Source: Myxococcales bacterium (GTDB lineage Bacteria > Myxococcota_A > Polyangia > Nannocystales > Nannocystaceae). From it: a stretch of DNA of 64,000 nt. This document shows positions 17,727-26,382 of this stretch, one piece after another. Position 1 is the stretch's first letter; every line of letters begins with the position of its first letter. The notes beneath the pieces are model-generated. The model had not been told where the DNA came from. It worked only from the letters and a program-made list of their open reading frames with translations, and made no database searches. The stretch is taken from assembly GCA_020633295.1 (NCBI GenBank), contig JACKDW010000019.1, forward strand, positions 124,001 to 188,000, written 5' to 3'. Made by a program: the position numbers and the translations under genes.

Positions 17727-19406
17727 ATGCCCACGGACATCTCCTCTCACCTGCTGCTCAACCGCTTCTACTCCAACGTCGAGACCCGCGGCGACGAGGT
17801 CTACCTCGTCCAGCCGATCGGGGGCGGCCGCGTCAAGGAGTACTCGTTTCGCGAGGTCTTCGATCAGGCCGCCGCCATGGCGGGGCACCTGAGGTCGCTC
17901 GAGCTCGCGCCGCAGTCGAAGATCGCGATCATCTCGAAGAACTGCGCCCACTTCTTCATCGCCGACCTGGCGATCTGGATGGCCGGGCACGTGAGCGTGG
18001 CGCTGTACCCCACGCTCGCGCGCGACACCGTGCGCTACATCCTCGAGCACAGCGACGCCGAGCTCGTCTTCATCGGCAAGCTCGACGCGGAGCCCTGGGC
18101 CGAGATCCAGCGCGGCCTCCCCGACGACGTACCCCGCGTCGCGCTCCCGCTCGCGCCGAAGACCGACGACCCGCAGTGGGACGCGGTGGTGAAGGCGGCG
18201 ACCCCCGTCGAGGGCAAGCCCGCGCGCGACGCCGACGACCACGCGCTCATCATCTACACGTCCGGGAGCACGGGGCGCCCCAAGGGCGTGCTGCACAGCT
18301 TCCGCACCATCACGGTGCCGACGATCGGGCTGGCCGAGGTCATCGGCATGTCCAGGGACGATCGCACGCTGAGCTACCTGCCGCTCGCCCACGGCATGGA
18401 CCGCTGGCTCTCGGAGTGCCTGTCGCTGTACTGCGGCGAGCGGATCTACTTCGCGGAGAGCCTCGAGACCTTCGTCGAGGACCTCAAGCGGGCGCGCCCC
18501 ACCCTGTTCGTCTCGGTCCCGCGGCTGTGGCTCAAGTTCCAGCTGGGCGTCTACGCCAAGCTGCCGAAGAAGCGGCTCGACCTGCTGCTGCGGCTCCCGA
18601 TCATCAAGGGCGTCATCAAGAAGAAGGTGCTCGGCAACCTCGGCCTCGACCACGTGCGCTTCGCGGGCAGCGGCTCGGCGCCCATCCCGGCCGAGCTGCT
18701 GCAGTGGTACCGCGACCTCGGCCTCGAGCTGCTCGAGGGCTACGGCATGACCGAGAACTTCAACTACTCGCACCTGACGATGCCCGGCAAGGGCCGCGCG
18801 GGCTACATCGGCCACGCCTACCCCGACGTCGACTGCAAGCTCAGCGACGCGGGCGAGATCCTCATCAAGAGCCCGGGTAACATGCTCGGCTATTACAAGG
18901 ACGAAGAGCTGACCGCGCAGGCGTTCACCGCCGACGGCTACCTCAAGACCGGCGATCTCGGCGAGCTCGACGACGACGGCCGCCTCAAGATCACCGGGCG
19001 CGTCAAGGAGCTGTTCAAGACGAGCAAGGGCAAGTACGTCGCGCCGGCGCCGATCGAGAACATCCTGAACAACGACGAGCGCGTGGAGCTCTCGCTGGTC
19101 GCGGGCTCGGGCCACCCGATGACCCACGCCGTGGTGCTGCTGGCCGAGGAGCTGCTGCCCACGCTCGACCAGCCCGGGGTCAAGGACTCCATCACCGCCG
19201 CGCTCGACGCCCTGCGGACGCGGGCCAACGGCGCGATCGAGGAGTACGAGCGGCTCGGCTTCATCGTGGTGGCGAAGGATCGTTGGACGATCGAGGGCGG
19301 CCAGCTGACCCCGACCATGAAGATCAAGCGCGGCGCGATCGAGCAGCGCTACGCCGACAAGCTCGACGAGTGGTACGCGGCCAAGAAGACGGTGATCTGG
19401 GAGTAG
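17727..19406 (+). CDS. Long-chain acyl-CoA synthetase (AMP-binding)
   Basis: 559 residues from ATG 17727; a GTG at 17634 in the same frame would add 31 unconserved-looking residues. ANL-superfamily adenylating enzyme that activates fatty acids to acyl-AMP and then acyl-CoA. P-loop LIIYTSGSTGRPKGVLHS, A5 motif GYGMTENF, A7/A8 motifs YLKTGDLGE and GRVKELFKTSKGKYVAP. The C-terminal lysine motif region (LTPTMKIKRGAIEQRY) matches bacterial and eukaryotic long-chain acyl-CoA ligases. No membrane anchor is visible. Single gene between the histidine kinase and the convergent efflux operon. Confidence 0.9.
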   Translation: MPTDISSHLLLNRFYSNVETRGDEVYLVQPIGGGRVKEYSFREVFDQAAAMAGHLRSLELAPQSKIAIISKNCAHFFIADLAIWMAGHVSVALYPTLARDTVRYILEHSDAELVFIGKLDAEPWAEIQRGLPDDVPRVALPLAPKTDDPQWDAVVKAATPVEGKPARDADDHALIIYTSGSTGRPKGVLHSFRTITVPTIGLAEVIGMSRDDRTLSYLPLAHGMDRWLSECLSLYCGERIYFAESLETFVEDLKRARPTLFVSVPRLWLKFQLGVYAKLPKKRLDLLLRLPIIKGVIKKKVLGNLGLDHVRFAGSGSAPIPAELLQWYRDLGLELLEGYGMTENFNYSHLTMPGKGRAGYIGHAYPDVDCKLSDAGEILIKSPGNMLGYYKDEELTAQAFTADGYLKTGDLGELDDDGRLKITGRVKELFKTSKGKYVAPAPIENILNNDERVELSLVAGSGHPMTHAVVLLAEELLPTLDQPGVKDSITAALDALRTRANGAIEEYERLGFIVVAKDRWTIEGGQLTPTMKIKRGAIEQRYADKLDEWYAAKKTVIWE

Positions 19407-19460
19407 CGCGGGGCTCGGGTCCCTCGCGGCCCGGAGCCGTCGGGTCGAGACGCGCGACCG

Positions 19461-22400
19461 CTATTCGAAGTCGTCGAGCTCCAGCTCGTCGTCGTCGTCG
19501 CCGATGACCAGGTCGAGCTCCTCGTCGGGCAGCGGCACGCGCCAGAACCGCGAGCGCCGCTCCTCCTCGACGTCGACCTCGATGTCCTCGGCGGCCTGCT
19601 GCTCCGCCCGCTCGCGCGCGCGCGCCTCGGCGCGCCGCCGCCCCGAGAGCGCGCTCGCCAGGTCGTCGAGCGCGAGGTACAGCGGCGGCACGACGAGCAG
19701 CACGAGCGCGGTGGCGAAGCCGAGCCCCGCGGTGATCGAGAGCGCCATGGGCGCGAGCGCGTGGTCGAGGCCGCCGAGCCCGAAGGCCAGGGGCGCGAGC
19801 CCGAAGCAGGTCGTCAGCGTCGTCGAGACGATCGGCCGCAGGCGGTCGAGCGCGCCCGTCAGCACCGCCTCCTGCACCGAGGCGCCCTCGGCCCGGCGCT
19901 CGTTGATGAACGCGACCATCACGAGCGAGTCGTTGACGACGATGCCCGCGAGCCCGACGATGCCGAACAGCGCGAACAGCGAGAGGTCGTAACCCATGCT
20001 GAACAGCCCGAGGATCGCGCCCATGATCCCGAAGGGCACCGCGCACAGGATCACGAGCGGCTGGACGTACGAGCCGAACTGCAGCGCGAGCGCGATGTAG
20101 ATCAGCCCGACCGCCATCGCGAAGCTGGCCGGGAGGTCATTGAGGCTCTCGAGCAGCTCCTCGGTCTGGCCGCCGAACACCAGCTCGACGTCGGGGTAGC
20201 GCGCGCCGATCTCGCGATCCCAGCGCGCCTGCAGCTTGTCGCTCGCGTCGAGCGCGGGGAGGACCTTCTGGTTGAGCTCGCCGAGCACCGCGATCGCGCG
20301 CTTGCCGTCCTCGCGCCGGATGTTGCTCGGCTCGCGGATCCGGTCGAGCGCGGCGACCTGGTCGAGGCGCACGGTCCCGCCGCTCGGCGTCGCGATCACG
20401 AGGTCGAGCAGCTCGCCGCGCGTGCGCCTGCGGGTCCCCGAGTAGCGCACGATGATCTCGACGAACTCCTCGTCGATCGAGACCTCGGCGGCGATGAGGC
20501 CGTCGAGCGCGGCCTTGACCGCCTCGCCGACGTCGCGCTCCGTGAGCCCGTAGAGCGCCGCGCGGTCCTGGTCGACGCGCACGCGGAAGGTCTCCTTGCC
20601 GCTGCCGCGGTCGTCGCCGATCTCGACGACGCCCTCCCACTTGCTGACGACGTCCTTGACCGCCTCGACCGCGTCGTCGAGCTGCTGGGTGTCGCGGCTG
20701 CGCAGGCGCGCGGTGAAGCCCGCGCCGCCCGGCGGCCCCGCCTCGACCTCCTGGATCGAGTAGCTGAACAGGTCCGGGTTCTTGATCAGCCAGACCCGCA
20801 GCTCGCGGACGACCGGGTCGTAGACGTCGAGCAGCGCGTCGGTGACGTCGAGCTGCACGCGCACGCGCCCCTGGTTCGCGCCGTTGGAGACCGAGCCGGT
20901 GCGCTCGTTGTTGACGCTGCCGGCGCGGATCGTCGTCGCGTCGATCGCCCCCTCGGGCAGCCGGCGCGCCAGGAACGCGGCGATCTCCTCGCCCTGCGCG
21001 AAGGTCTGGCTGCGGCCGACGCCGGGCGCGAGCTCGTACTGCACCATGAGTTCGAAGGGCTTGCCGGGCGCCGCGAACTGCATGCGCATGCTCTTCGCGA
21101 GCCCGAGCGTGCCGACGAACGCGACGAGCGCGAGCACGAGCACGAGCCAGCGGCGCCGCAGGCAGAAGTCGAGCGCCGGCCGGTAGTAGGCCTTCATGCG
21201 CCTGGCGAGGCGCGAGGTCCGGCTGTCCTCGGCGTCGGTGCTCGCGAAGTGCGCGAGGTGGCCGGGCAGGATCAGGATCGCCTCGAGCAGCGAGCCGATG
21301 AGGCAGAAGATGACGACGATCGGCAGCATCTTCATGACGCGGCCCATGGTCCCGCCGACGAGCGCGAGCGGCATGAACGCGAAGATCGTCGTGAGCACGG
21401 CGACCGTCACCGGCATGATCACCTCGCGCGTGCCTTCGAGCGCCGCCTGCACGCGCGACTTGCCCATCTCGAGGTGGCGCTGGACGTTCTCGATCACGAC
21501 GATCGCGTCGTCGACGATGATGCCCGTGGCGATCAGCAGCCCGAAGGTCGAGACGACGTTGATCGAGATCTCGACGCGCGCCATCAGGTAGAACGCGGTC
21601 AGGTACGAGACCGGCATGCCCCAGACCGCGAGCCCGGCCTGGCGCAGGCCCGACATGACCCAGAGGACGAGCACGACGAGCAGCGCGCCCGTGACCCCGT
21701 TGCCGAGCACGGTCTCGAGGCGGTCGCGGATCGCGACGGTGCGGTCCTTGGTGATCACGAGCTCGAGGCCCGGCGGGAGCGAGTCGCGGTACCCGGGCAG
21801 CCGCGCCATCGCCTCGTCGTAGACGCGCAGCGGGTCCTTGCCGTCCTCGCGGAAGATCGTGAACATGACCGCAGGGCGCCCCTCGACCTCGAGCAGCAGC
21901 TCGCCCTCCTCGCTGACGTCGCGGACCTCGGCGATGTCGCCGAGCCGCAGCGGCGAGCCGGGCTGCAGCGGGATCTGCGCGACGTCGGCGACGCTCTTGA
22001 GGCGCTTGTCGGTCTTGACGAAGATGTCCGACGCGCCAGGCTCGACCGTGCCGGCCGGGACGTTGGCCCGCGCGCCGCGGATCGCCGCGGCGACGACCGC
22101 CGGCTGCAGCCCCAGCGCGCGCAGCCGCGACTCGTCGACGTCGACGTAGAACTTGCGCTCGGCGTCGCCCTCGACCAGCACGCGCGAGACCCCGGGGATC
22201 TCGGCGAACTCGTCGGCGAGCCGGTCGATCAGCGCGACGCGCCCGCGCTCGCCGACGAGCGCGAAGCTCAGCACCGGCAGCTCCATCTCGAGCTCGCGCG
22301 CGGTCGGGGTCTCGGCGTCCTCGGGCAGCGTGTTAACCGTGCCGACCGCCTGCTCGACCTCGGCGCGCGCCTCGCTGAGGTCGGTCCCGGCGAAGAAGGT

Positions 22401-22691
22401 GATCGTGATGGACGAGAGCCCCTCCTGCGAGCGCGAGCGCACGCGCTTCTTGTCGGAGACGTCCTCGAGCGCGTCCTCGATCGGGCGCGTCACCAGCTCC
22501 TCGACGTCCGTCGCGGTCGCGCCCGGGTAGATCGTCGTGACGATCACGCGCCCGAGCTCGACGTTGGGGAACTCCTCGCGCGGCAGCCCGACCGCCGCGA
22601 TCAGCCCGACGACGACGACGATGATGAAGAACAGGTTGACGAAGACCGAGTTGCGGATGCTCAGCCGGACCAGGCGCTCGAGCAGCTTCAC
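19461..22691 (-). CDS. RND efflux permease (AcrB/MexB-like)
   Basis: 1,076 residues, slightly longer than usual. Inner-membrane proton-driven transporter with two six-helix repeats and large periplasmic loops. Visible signatures are GIIVDDAIVVIENVQRH in TM4, GLAGIVVNDSLVMVAFIN in the second half, and NVELGRVIVTTIYPGATATDVEE after TM1. The last ~70 residues form an atypical acidic tail (DDDDELELDDFE). GTG start at 22691 overlaps the adaptor stop by four bases (GTGA), so the two are translationally coupled. No outer-membrane TolC-type gene is adjacent. Substrate unknown. Confidence 0.95.
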   Translation of the reverse strand: MKLLERLVRLSIRNSVFVNLFFIIVVVVGLIAAVGLPREEFPNVELGRVIVTTIYPGATATDVEELVTRPIEDALEDVSDKKRVRSRSQEGLSSITITFFAGTDLSEARAEVEQAVGTVNTLPEDAETPTARELEMELPVLSFALVGERGRVALIDRLADEFAEIPGVSRVLVEGDAERKFYVDVDESRLRALGLQPAVVAAAIRGARANVPAGTVEPGASDIFVKTDKRLKSVADVAQIPLQPGSPLRLGDIAEVRDVSEEGELLLEVEGRPAVMFTIFREDGKDPLRVYDEAMARLPGYRDSLPPGLELVITKDRTVAIRDRLETVLGNGVTGALLVVLVLWVMSGLRQAGLAVWGMPVSYLTAFYLMARVEISINVVSTFGLLIATGIIVDDAIVVIENVQRHLEMGKSRVQAALEGTREVIMPVTVAVLTTIFAFMPLALVGGTMGRVMKMLPIVVIFCLIGSLLEAILILPGHLAHFASTDAEDSRTSRLARRMKAYYRPALDFCLRRRWLVLVLALVAFVGTLGLAKSMRMQFAAPGKPFELMVQYELAPGVGRSQTFAQGEEIAAFLARRLPEGAIDATTIRAGSVNNERTGSVSNGANQGRVRVQLDVTDALLDVYDPVVRELRVWLIKNPDLFSYSIQEVEAGPPGGAGFTARLRSRDTQQLDDAVEAVKDVVSKWEGVVEIGDDRGSGKETFRVRVDQDRAALYGLTERDVGEAVKAALDGLIAAEVSIDEEFVEIIVRYSGTRRRTRGELLDLVIATPSGGTVRLDQVAALDRIREPSNIRREDGKRAIAVLGELNQKVLPALDASDKLQARWDREIGARYPDVELVFGGQTEELLESLNDLPASFAMAVGLIYIALALQFGSYVQPLVILCAVPFGIMGAILGLFSMGYDLSLFALFGIVGLAGIVVNDSLVMVAFINERRAEGASVQEAVLTGALDRLRPIVSTTLTTCFGLAPLAFGLGGLDHALAPMALSITAGLGFATALVLLVVPPLYLALDDLASALSGRRRAEARARERAEQQAAEDIEVDVEEERRSRFWRVPLPDEELDLVIGDDDDELELDDFE

Positions 22692-23989
22692 GGGCGGTCC
22701 TCGTCGTCGGGCGCGTCGTCCGGGCTGTCCTTCGAATCAGGCTCCTGCGCGGGCGCGGGCGCGGCGTCGCCGGGCGCGGCCGCGACCGGGCCCGCGCTGG
22801 CCGCCGCCTCGATCGCGCCGCCGACCGGGCCCGACTCCCCGGGGCGCCCCCCGCCGAGCACGTCGCCGACCGCGACCTGATCGCCGCTGCGGAGGTTCAG
22901 CGGCCCGCTGGCGACGACCCAGTCGCCGGGCGCGAGCTCGCTGTCGATCGTCACGAGCTCGCCGGCGTCGTCGAGCACGTTGACCGGGACCTGCATCACG
23001 CGGTCGTCGTCGAGCCGCAGGACGTAGCTGTTCGGGCCCGACCAGCGGATCGCGGTGGTCGGCACGGCCGGGCGCGGGACCCCGCGCTTGCCCGTGACGA
23101 ACACCTCGACCGACTCGCCGGCGCGAAACAGCCGCTCGCCGCTGGCCTCGTCGACGTTGTTGATCACGAGGCGCGCGGGGAAGGTCGAGGTGCCCGCCTC
23201 GGCCTCGTTGGCGATCCAGTCGAGCTTCGTGGCGACCTCGCGCCCGCGGATCAGCGCGGTGAAGTTGAGCTGGTTCTCGTCGTGCAGCGCCGCCTCGCGC
23301 TCGGAGAGCTTGACCTCGATCGCGAGCTCACTGAGGTCGGCGATGACCATGATCGGGCTGCGCACGTCGGCGTACTCGCCGACCTCGGTGTCGATCTGCG
23401 TGACGGTGCCGGCGAAGGGCGCCTTGAGACGCGCGGCCTTGACGCGGTCCTGGGCCTGCGCGAGCTGGCCCTGCGCCTGCTGCTTCGCGCCGCGCAGCTC
23501 GACGTCGGTCGAGCGCCGCTGCTCGGCCCCGCGGGCCGCCTCGGCGCCCTCGGCCACCAGCCGCTCGGAGCGACGGAGCTCGCGCTTGTTGTCCTTGACG
23601 CGCTCGCGGGCCTGGACGAGCGCGCCGCTCGCCGCCTGCACCTGGCCGCGCGCGTCCCCAGCGGCGAGCTGGACCAGCAGCTCGCCGGCCTGGACCTCGG
23701 CCTCCTCGTCAACGAGGATCTCGATGACCTGACCGCCGTAGCGCGGCGCCAACCGGGCCCGACGCACGGGCTCGAGCAACGCGAGGTGGCGCGACTGCCC
23801 GGACGGCGCGCGCTCGACGACCTGCGCGGCGCGGATGTGCGGCACGGGGAGCTCGGTCTCTTCGTCCCCGGCGCCTCGACACGCGACGGCCATCGTCGCG
23901 ATTGTGGTCAAGATCACAAACGCGACCCTGTGAACGACGCGGCGACGCGCTCTCACCGCCCCGAGGTGAGCTCGAAGACGACGTTTCAC
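22688..23989 (-). CDS. RND efflux periplasmic adaptor (membrane fusion protein), lipoprotein
   Basis: 433 residues from GTG 23989, preceded by GGAG at six bases. Signal peptide with lipobox AVAC (Cys37), so probably lipid-anchored like AcrA/MexA. Two lipoyl half-motifs (GGQVIEILVDEEAEVQAGELL and LKAPFAGTVTQIDTEVGEYA) flank a coiled-coil hairpin rich in Arg/Gln/Glu. A beta-barrel and membrane-proximal domain follow. The ~60-residue Ala/Pro/Asp-rich tail is atypical. First gene of the two-gene efflux operon, divergent from the NIF3-like gene with a 131-bp shared promoter region. Confidence 0.93.
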   Translation of the reverse strand: MKRRLRAHLGAVRARRRVVHRVAFVILTTIATMAVACRGAGDEETELPVPHIRAAQVVERAPSGQSRHLALLEPVRRARLAPRYGGQVIEILVDEEAEVQAGELLVQLAAGDARGQVQAASGALVQARERVKDNKRELRRSERLVAEGAEAARGAEQRRSTDVELRGAKQQAQGQLAQAQDRVKAARLKAPFAGTVTQIDTEVGEYADVRSPIMVIADLSELAIEVKLSEREAALHDENQLNFTALIRGREVATKLDWIANEAEAGTSTFPARLVINNVDEASGERLFRAGESVEVFVTGKRGVPRPAVPTTAIRWSGPNSYVLRLDDDRVMQVPVNVLDDAGELVTIDSELAPGDWVVASGPLNLRSGDQVAVGDVLGGGRPGESGPVGGAIEAAASAGPVAAAPGDAAPAPAQEPDSKDSPDDAPDDEDRP

Positions 23990-24120
23990 CGGAAACTCCG
24001 TCCCTCGAGCCTATGCACCAGTAATTGCGCTTGTCAATCAGAACCGCGGAATTCGCGCCTCCCCGTGCGAGCGCCCCGCGAGCGGGCTTCCTCGCCAACG
24101 CGGCGGCGTATGCTCGCCGC

Positions 24121-25269
24121 ATGCGACTGCAGGACATTATCGCGGCCCTCGAAGACATCGCCCCGCCTCGGTTGGCGGAGCCATGGGACAAGGTGGGGCT
24201 CCACCTCGGCGATCCGAATCAGCGCGTCAGGCGCGTCCTGCTGTGCATCGACCTCACGGAGGCGGTCGTGGACGAGGCCGTCGACCTCGGCGCGAACTTG
24301 ATCGTGGCCTACCACCCGCCCGTGTTCCGCCCGCTCGAGCGACTCGTCGCCCGCTCGTGGAAAGAGCGCGCGCTGCTGCACGCGATCCGCCGCGACGTCG
24401 CGATCTACAGCCCGCACACGGCCCTCGACGCGGCGGTGGGCGGCCTCGGAGACTGGCTGTGCCAGGGCCTGGGCGCGGGTGACTCCAAGGCCATCACGGA
24501 CCGCGCGCGCCGACCCGAGCAGCACCGCGTGATCGCGCTCGTCGAGGCGGCGCAGGCCGAGCGCGTCGCCGACATCCTGCTCGGCGCGCTGGACCGCGGT
24601 CAGCCGGTGCTCACGAGCGAGGCGGTCGCCACGGTCCGAGAGACCGCGCGCGGCAAACGCTCGGACGCGCTCACGCGCCTCGAGGTGCTCACGTCGACCC
24701 GCGAGCTGGCGGAGATCCGCCGGCAGCTCGCTGGCCTGCGCGTCGGCGACCAGGCGCCGGTCAAGTCGCTCGATGTCGTCGGCCGCGAGCCGCTCGCTAC
24801 GCCCCAACCCCCCCAGGGCAGCGGACGAATCCACACGCTCCACGCCCCGATCTCCCCGAGTACGCTCGTCCGCCGGCTGAAGGGGCTCCTGCGACGAAAG
24901 ACGCTCGAGCTGGCCGCCCCCGGCTCGGGCGCGCTCACCCCCAACGGCCCGGCGCCCGGCAAGATCCAGCGCGTCGCCGTGTGCCCCGGCGCCGGCGGCG
25001 GGCTGTTTGAGTCGCTGCGCCCCGAACGCGTCGACGCCTACGTCACCGGCGAGATGCGTCACCACGACGTGCTCGCCGCGGTCCAGCGCGGCCAGGTCGT
25101 CGTGCTCGCCGGTCACACCCAGACCGAGCGCCCCTACCTGCCGACGTACCGGTCGCGCATCGTCGCGGCCCTGCGCGCGCGCGGGCCGAAGCGCGCGACG
25201 GGACGCCGCAAGCTCGCGGTCGAAGTGCGCGTCAGCAAGGCCGATCGCGCGCCCTCGCGCGTGGTCTGA
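24121..25269 (+). CDS. NIF3-like dinuclear metal-centre protein
   Basis: 382 residues from ATG 24121, where family similarity begins (MRLQDIIAALEDIAPPRLAEPWDKVGLHLGD). NIF3/YbgI family proteins form hexameric toroids with a dinuclear metal site of unclear function. Ligand regions are visible: AYHPPVFRPLERL, IYSPHTALDAA, GEMRHHDVLAA and GHTQTERPYL. The YHPP motif and the wording around it are closer to eukaryotic NIF3L1 than to the usual bacterial HHPP form. The central insertion (about residues 130-270) is the PII/CutA-like segment of long members. A Lys/Arg-rich tail ends the protein. Confidence 0.9.
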   Translation: MRLQDIIAALEDIAPPRLAEPWDKVGLHLGDPNQRVRRVLLCIDLTEAVVDEAVDLGANLIVAYHPPVFRPLERLVARSWKERALLHAIRRDVAIYSPHTALDAAVGGLGDWLCQGLGAGDSKAITDRARRPEQHRVIALVEAAQAERVADILLGALDRGQPVLTSEAVATVRETARGKRSDALTRLEVLTSTRELAEIRRQLAGLRVGDQAPVKSLDVVGREPLATPQPPQGSGRIHTLHAPISPSTLVRRLKGLLRRKTLELAAPGSGALTPNGPAPGKIQRVAVCPGAGGGLFESLRPERVDAYVTGEMRHHDVLAAVQRGQVVVLAGHTQTERPYLPTYRSRIVAALRARGPKRATGRRKLAVEVRVSKADRAPSRVV

Positions 25270-25379
25270 GCCGCGCCGGGCGCGCGCGCGGACTGCACAG
25301 CCGGGCCGCCGGCCCGCGATCCCAGGATCTCGTGATCCAATCGGCGGCGTGCCGACGCTACCCGAACGTGCCGCTGCCC

Positions 25380-26210
25380 ATGACGCCCTCGCACTCGTTT
25401 CGGCCCGCCACCACCATCGACGAGGTCATCGACGCGCTCGCGGCGATCGTCCGTGAGGAGCGCGCGCGTCGCAGCAAGCACGGGCTGTTCGCGGCGCTCT
25501 ACCTGCAGGTCACGCGCGCCGTGAAGCACGGGATCGCGGCCGACGAGTTCGACGACGGCGCGCGCATGGAGCGGCTCGACGTGCTGTTCGCCAATCGCTA
25601 CCTCGCGGCCTACTCGGCGTGGGAGCAGGGCCAGCCGATGCCGCACAGCTGGCGCGTCGCCTTCGAATCGACCGAGGAGGGCCGCACCTGCATCCTCCAG
25701 GACCTCCTGCTCGGGATGAACGCGCACATCAACGTCGACCTCGCGCTGGCCGCCGCCGAGACCGGCGGCGCCGAGCTCTTGGCGCTCGAGGGCGACTTCA
25801 TGCGGATCAACAAGCTCCTGCACTCGCTCGTCGACCGCGTGCAGGACGTCATCGACCGCGACTCGCCGCTGATGGATCTCGCCGATCGCCTGTGCGGTCG
25901 CGCGGACGAGCTCGCGGGGACCTTCGTCATGGATCGCGCGCGCGACGAGGCCTGGGCCCAGGCGGTCGCGATCGCGCCGCTCGTCGGCAACGCCCGCGCC
26001 GCTCACATCGCGCTGCTCGACCGCTCGATCAGCCGGCTCGGGCGAGTGGTCGCGCGCCCGCCGAGCCTGCTGATCCGCGCGGTGCTGACCGCCGTGCGCC
26101 TGACGGAGCGTCGCCCGATCGAGGACACGATCGCCCGGCTGAGCAGCCTCGTCCCCGAGTCGATCACGCCGGCGCCGCGCGCCGCGAGCCCGCGCGCGCG
26201 CGTCGCCTGA
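25380..26210 (+). CDS. DUF5995 family protein
   Basis: 276 residues from ATG 25380; a GTG at 25332 is in frame but adds an unconvincing leader. All-helical protein carrying the DUF5995 core: ANRYLAAYSAWEQGQPMPHSW, then LLLGMNAHINVDLALAA, with a conserved late DEAW segment. No signal peptide or membrane span. Function unknown for the family; the His/Asn/Asp-rich core suggests a buried metal or ligand site, which is an inference. Confidence 0.8.
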   Translation: MTPSHSFRPATTIDEVIDALAAIVREERARRSKHGLFAALYLQVTRAVKHGIAADEFDDGARMERLDVLFANRYLAAYSAWEQGQPMPHSWRVAFESTEEGRTCILQDLLLGMNAHINVDLALAAAETGGAELLALEGDFMRINKLLHSLVDRVQDVIDRDSPLMDLADRLCGRADELAGTFVMDRARDEAWAQAVAIAPLVGNARAAHIALLDRSISRLGRVVARPPSLLIRAVLTAVRLTERRPIEDTIARLSSLVPESITPAPRAASPRARVA

Positions 26211-26382
26211 CGCGCCGTGACGCGGTGTGGGAGCTCGCGGTCGAGCGCCCGACGCGTGCTGAGCCGCACGACAATTAAAATGTCCCAAAAGACATATTGA
26301 AACACGCTCGTGACGCGCGACGACGACGCGCCGGCGTATACTCTCCGTCCGCCGCGACGCCTCGCGGCGGCTGGAGCAGCAG
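26211..26382 (+). promoter_or_regulatory. Promoter region with ATGTCCCAAAAGAC and TATACT
   Basis: This AT-richer patch sits upstream of the DUF7305-like lipoprotein gene. ATGTCCCAAAAGAC (26280-26293) includes the inverted pair TGTC/GACA and matches the motif at 2742-2755 in 13 of 14 positions. TATACT at about 26338-26343 could be a -10 element. No well-spaced -35 hexamer is evident. Confidence 0.4.

Noticed and set aside
19761..22880. 1,039-codon plus-strand open frame opposite the RND permease
   Set aside because: Low-complexity Asp/Arg/Glu/Ala composition typical of antisense shadows; no domain, while the minus strand encodes a clear RND permease.
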